DNA of 64,000 nt from Plantago ovata (taxonomy: Eukaryota; Streptophyta; Magnoliopsida; Lamiales; Plantaginaceae): assembly GCA_028274465.1 (NCBI GenBank), contig CM051457.1, forward strand, positions 33,840,160 to 33,904,159. The letters are read 5' to 3'. Under the pieces are notes generated by a model, which saw nothing but the letters and a program-made list of their open reading frames with translations, made no database searches and was not told the DNA's origin. The translations under genes and the position numbers were made by a program. This document shows, in pieces, positions 63,411 to 64,000 of this stretch (positions are counted from its first letter, which is position 1; each line of letters starts with the position of its first letter).

Positions 63411-64000
63411 TTAGGAAAAATTGCATTTTTGGTCCCCTATGTAGCGGTCTTCCGCGTTCTTGGTCACATGTCATTTCGATTTTTGCTAATTTGGTCATTC
63501 ATATGGTTTAAACATTAATTATGGTGTATTTATACGTATAAATCCATGTATTTACAAAATCAAATACTTCTATTTTCTAAATATGTTAAACAAGTCCCTA
63601 GATTAAAAAAAAAAACTTTAATAAAGAGAAGCCCTTCCCGGAGCTACAACCCTGGACCAGAAATGTTTGAGATCGGAGGTGTAATAATAGCTCCGATCGG
63701 GATGAGAAAGCTCCAACCCAGAACTGTTATACTAACATCTCCAGGAGCTGTCTTAACAACTCCGATCGAAGCTGAGACAACTCCAAATCGAAGCCGTTTT
63801 AACAGCTCCGATCGGGATGTGACAGCTCCTGCTCCGTCGGGATGTGTTAGCTCTAATCCGGAGCTGTCTTAACAGCTCATGCTGCTCCGTTGGGTTGTGA
63901 CAGCTCCGAGCCGGAGCTGTCATAACAACTCCTGATCCGAGCCATTTTAACAACTCCGATCTGGAGCTGTTAACAACTCCTGATTGGAGCCGTTTTAACA
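63411..64000. mobile_element. Palindrome-array element at the right edge, partial
   Basis: Starts near AAAATTGCATTTTTGGTCCC, a type of end common in plant non-autonomous elements. From about 63640 to the window end it holds a degenerate tandem array of AACAGCTCCGATCGGAGCTG units about 35-45 bp apart, joined by CTTAACA-type linkers. The palindromic unit is the one found at 14240-14335. It continues past the window. Confidence 0.6.

Noticed and set aside
1-64000. CRISPR arrays, operons, bacterial-type regulatory sites and tRNA or rRNA genes
   Set aside because: The window is plant nuclear DNA. I saw no cloverleaf or rRNA segment by eye, although a tRNA scan was not possible here.

Overview
This is nuclear DNA from a flowering plant, most likely a eudicot. 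It has intron-rich genes with GT-AG splicing, plant-type ABCA transporters, ALDH12, tRNase Z and RLCK families, teloboxes of the AAACCCT type, and PIF/Harbinger, LINE and Ty1-copia elements. The species cannot be named from the sequence. There is a 100-N assembly gap at 2566-2665. Exon coordinates were read by eye from splice sites and reading-frame continuity.

Left part (1-18.6 kb). A YLPM1-like proline-rich P-loop gene (minus strand) runs off the left edge. After the gap lies a block about 14 kb long rich in PIF/Harbinger-derived genes: three tandem Myb/SANT-like genes (two with broken frames), an uninterrupted three-exon HARBI1-like gene that has lost two of its three predicted catalytic residues, and a second, clearly decayed Harbinger set (SANT-like pseudogene plus truncated transposase). 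A palindrome-rich foldback element sits where the second transposase's last exon should be. A possible pair of terminal inverted repeats with TAA duplications brackets the block. About 2 kb without genes follows.

Middle part (18.6-51.5 kb). This is ordinary gene space in which every intron could be closed in frame: tRNase Z (TRZ1 type, 297 aa), mitochondrial delta-1-pyrroline-5-carboxylate dehydrogenase (P5CDH/ALDH12A1, 552 aa, 16 exons), ABCA2 (964 aa, 16 exons), an ABCA7-type transporter (943 aa, 18 exons) divergent from ABCA2, and a class VII receptor-like cytoplasmic kinase (445 aa). TRZ1 intron 5 carries an inverted duplication that could fold into a long hairpin.

Right part (51.5-64 kb). 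A Ty1-copia element with near-identical LTRs and a 5-bp target duplication is nested inside an older, dead LINE. It is followed by a small conserved plant gene that I do not recognise (157 aa), an AAT microsatellite and, at the edge, an array of the same GAGCTCCGATCGGAGCT-type palindromes seen near 14.3 kb.

The most unusual content is the Harbinger-derived cluster: a catalytically crippled but open transposase next to tandem SANT-like genes resembles the transposase/Myb partnerships that plants have domesticated (for example HDP1/HDP2 and ALP1).
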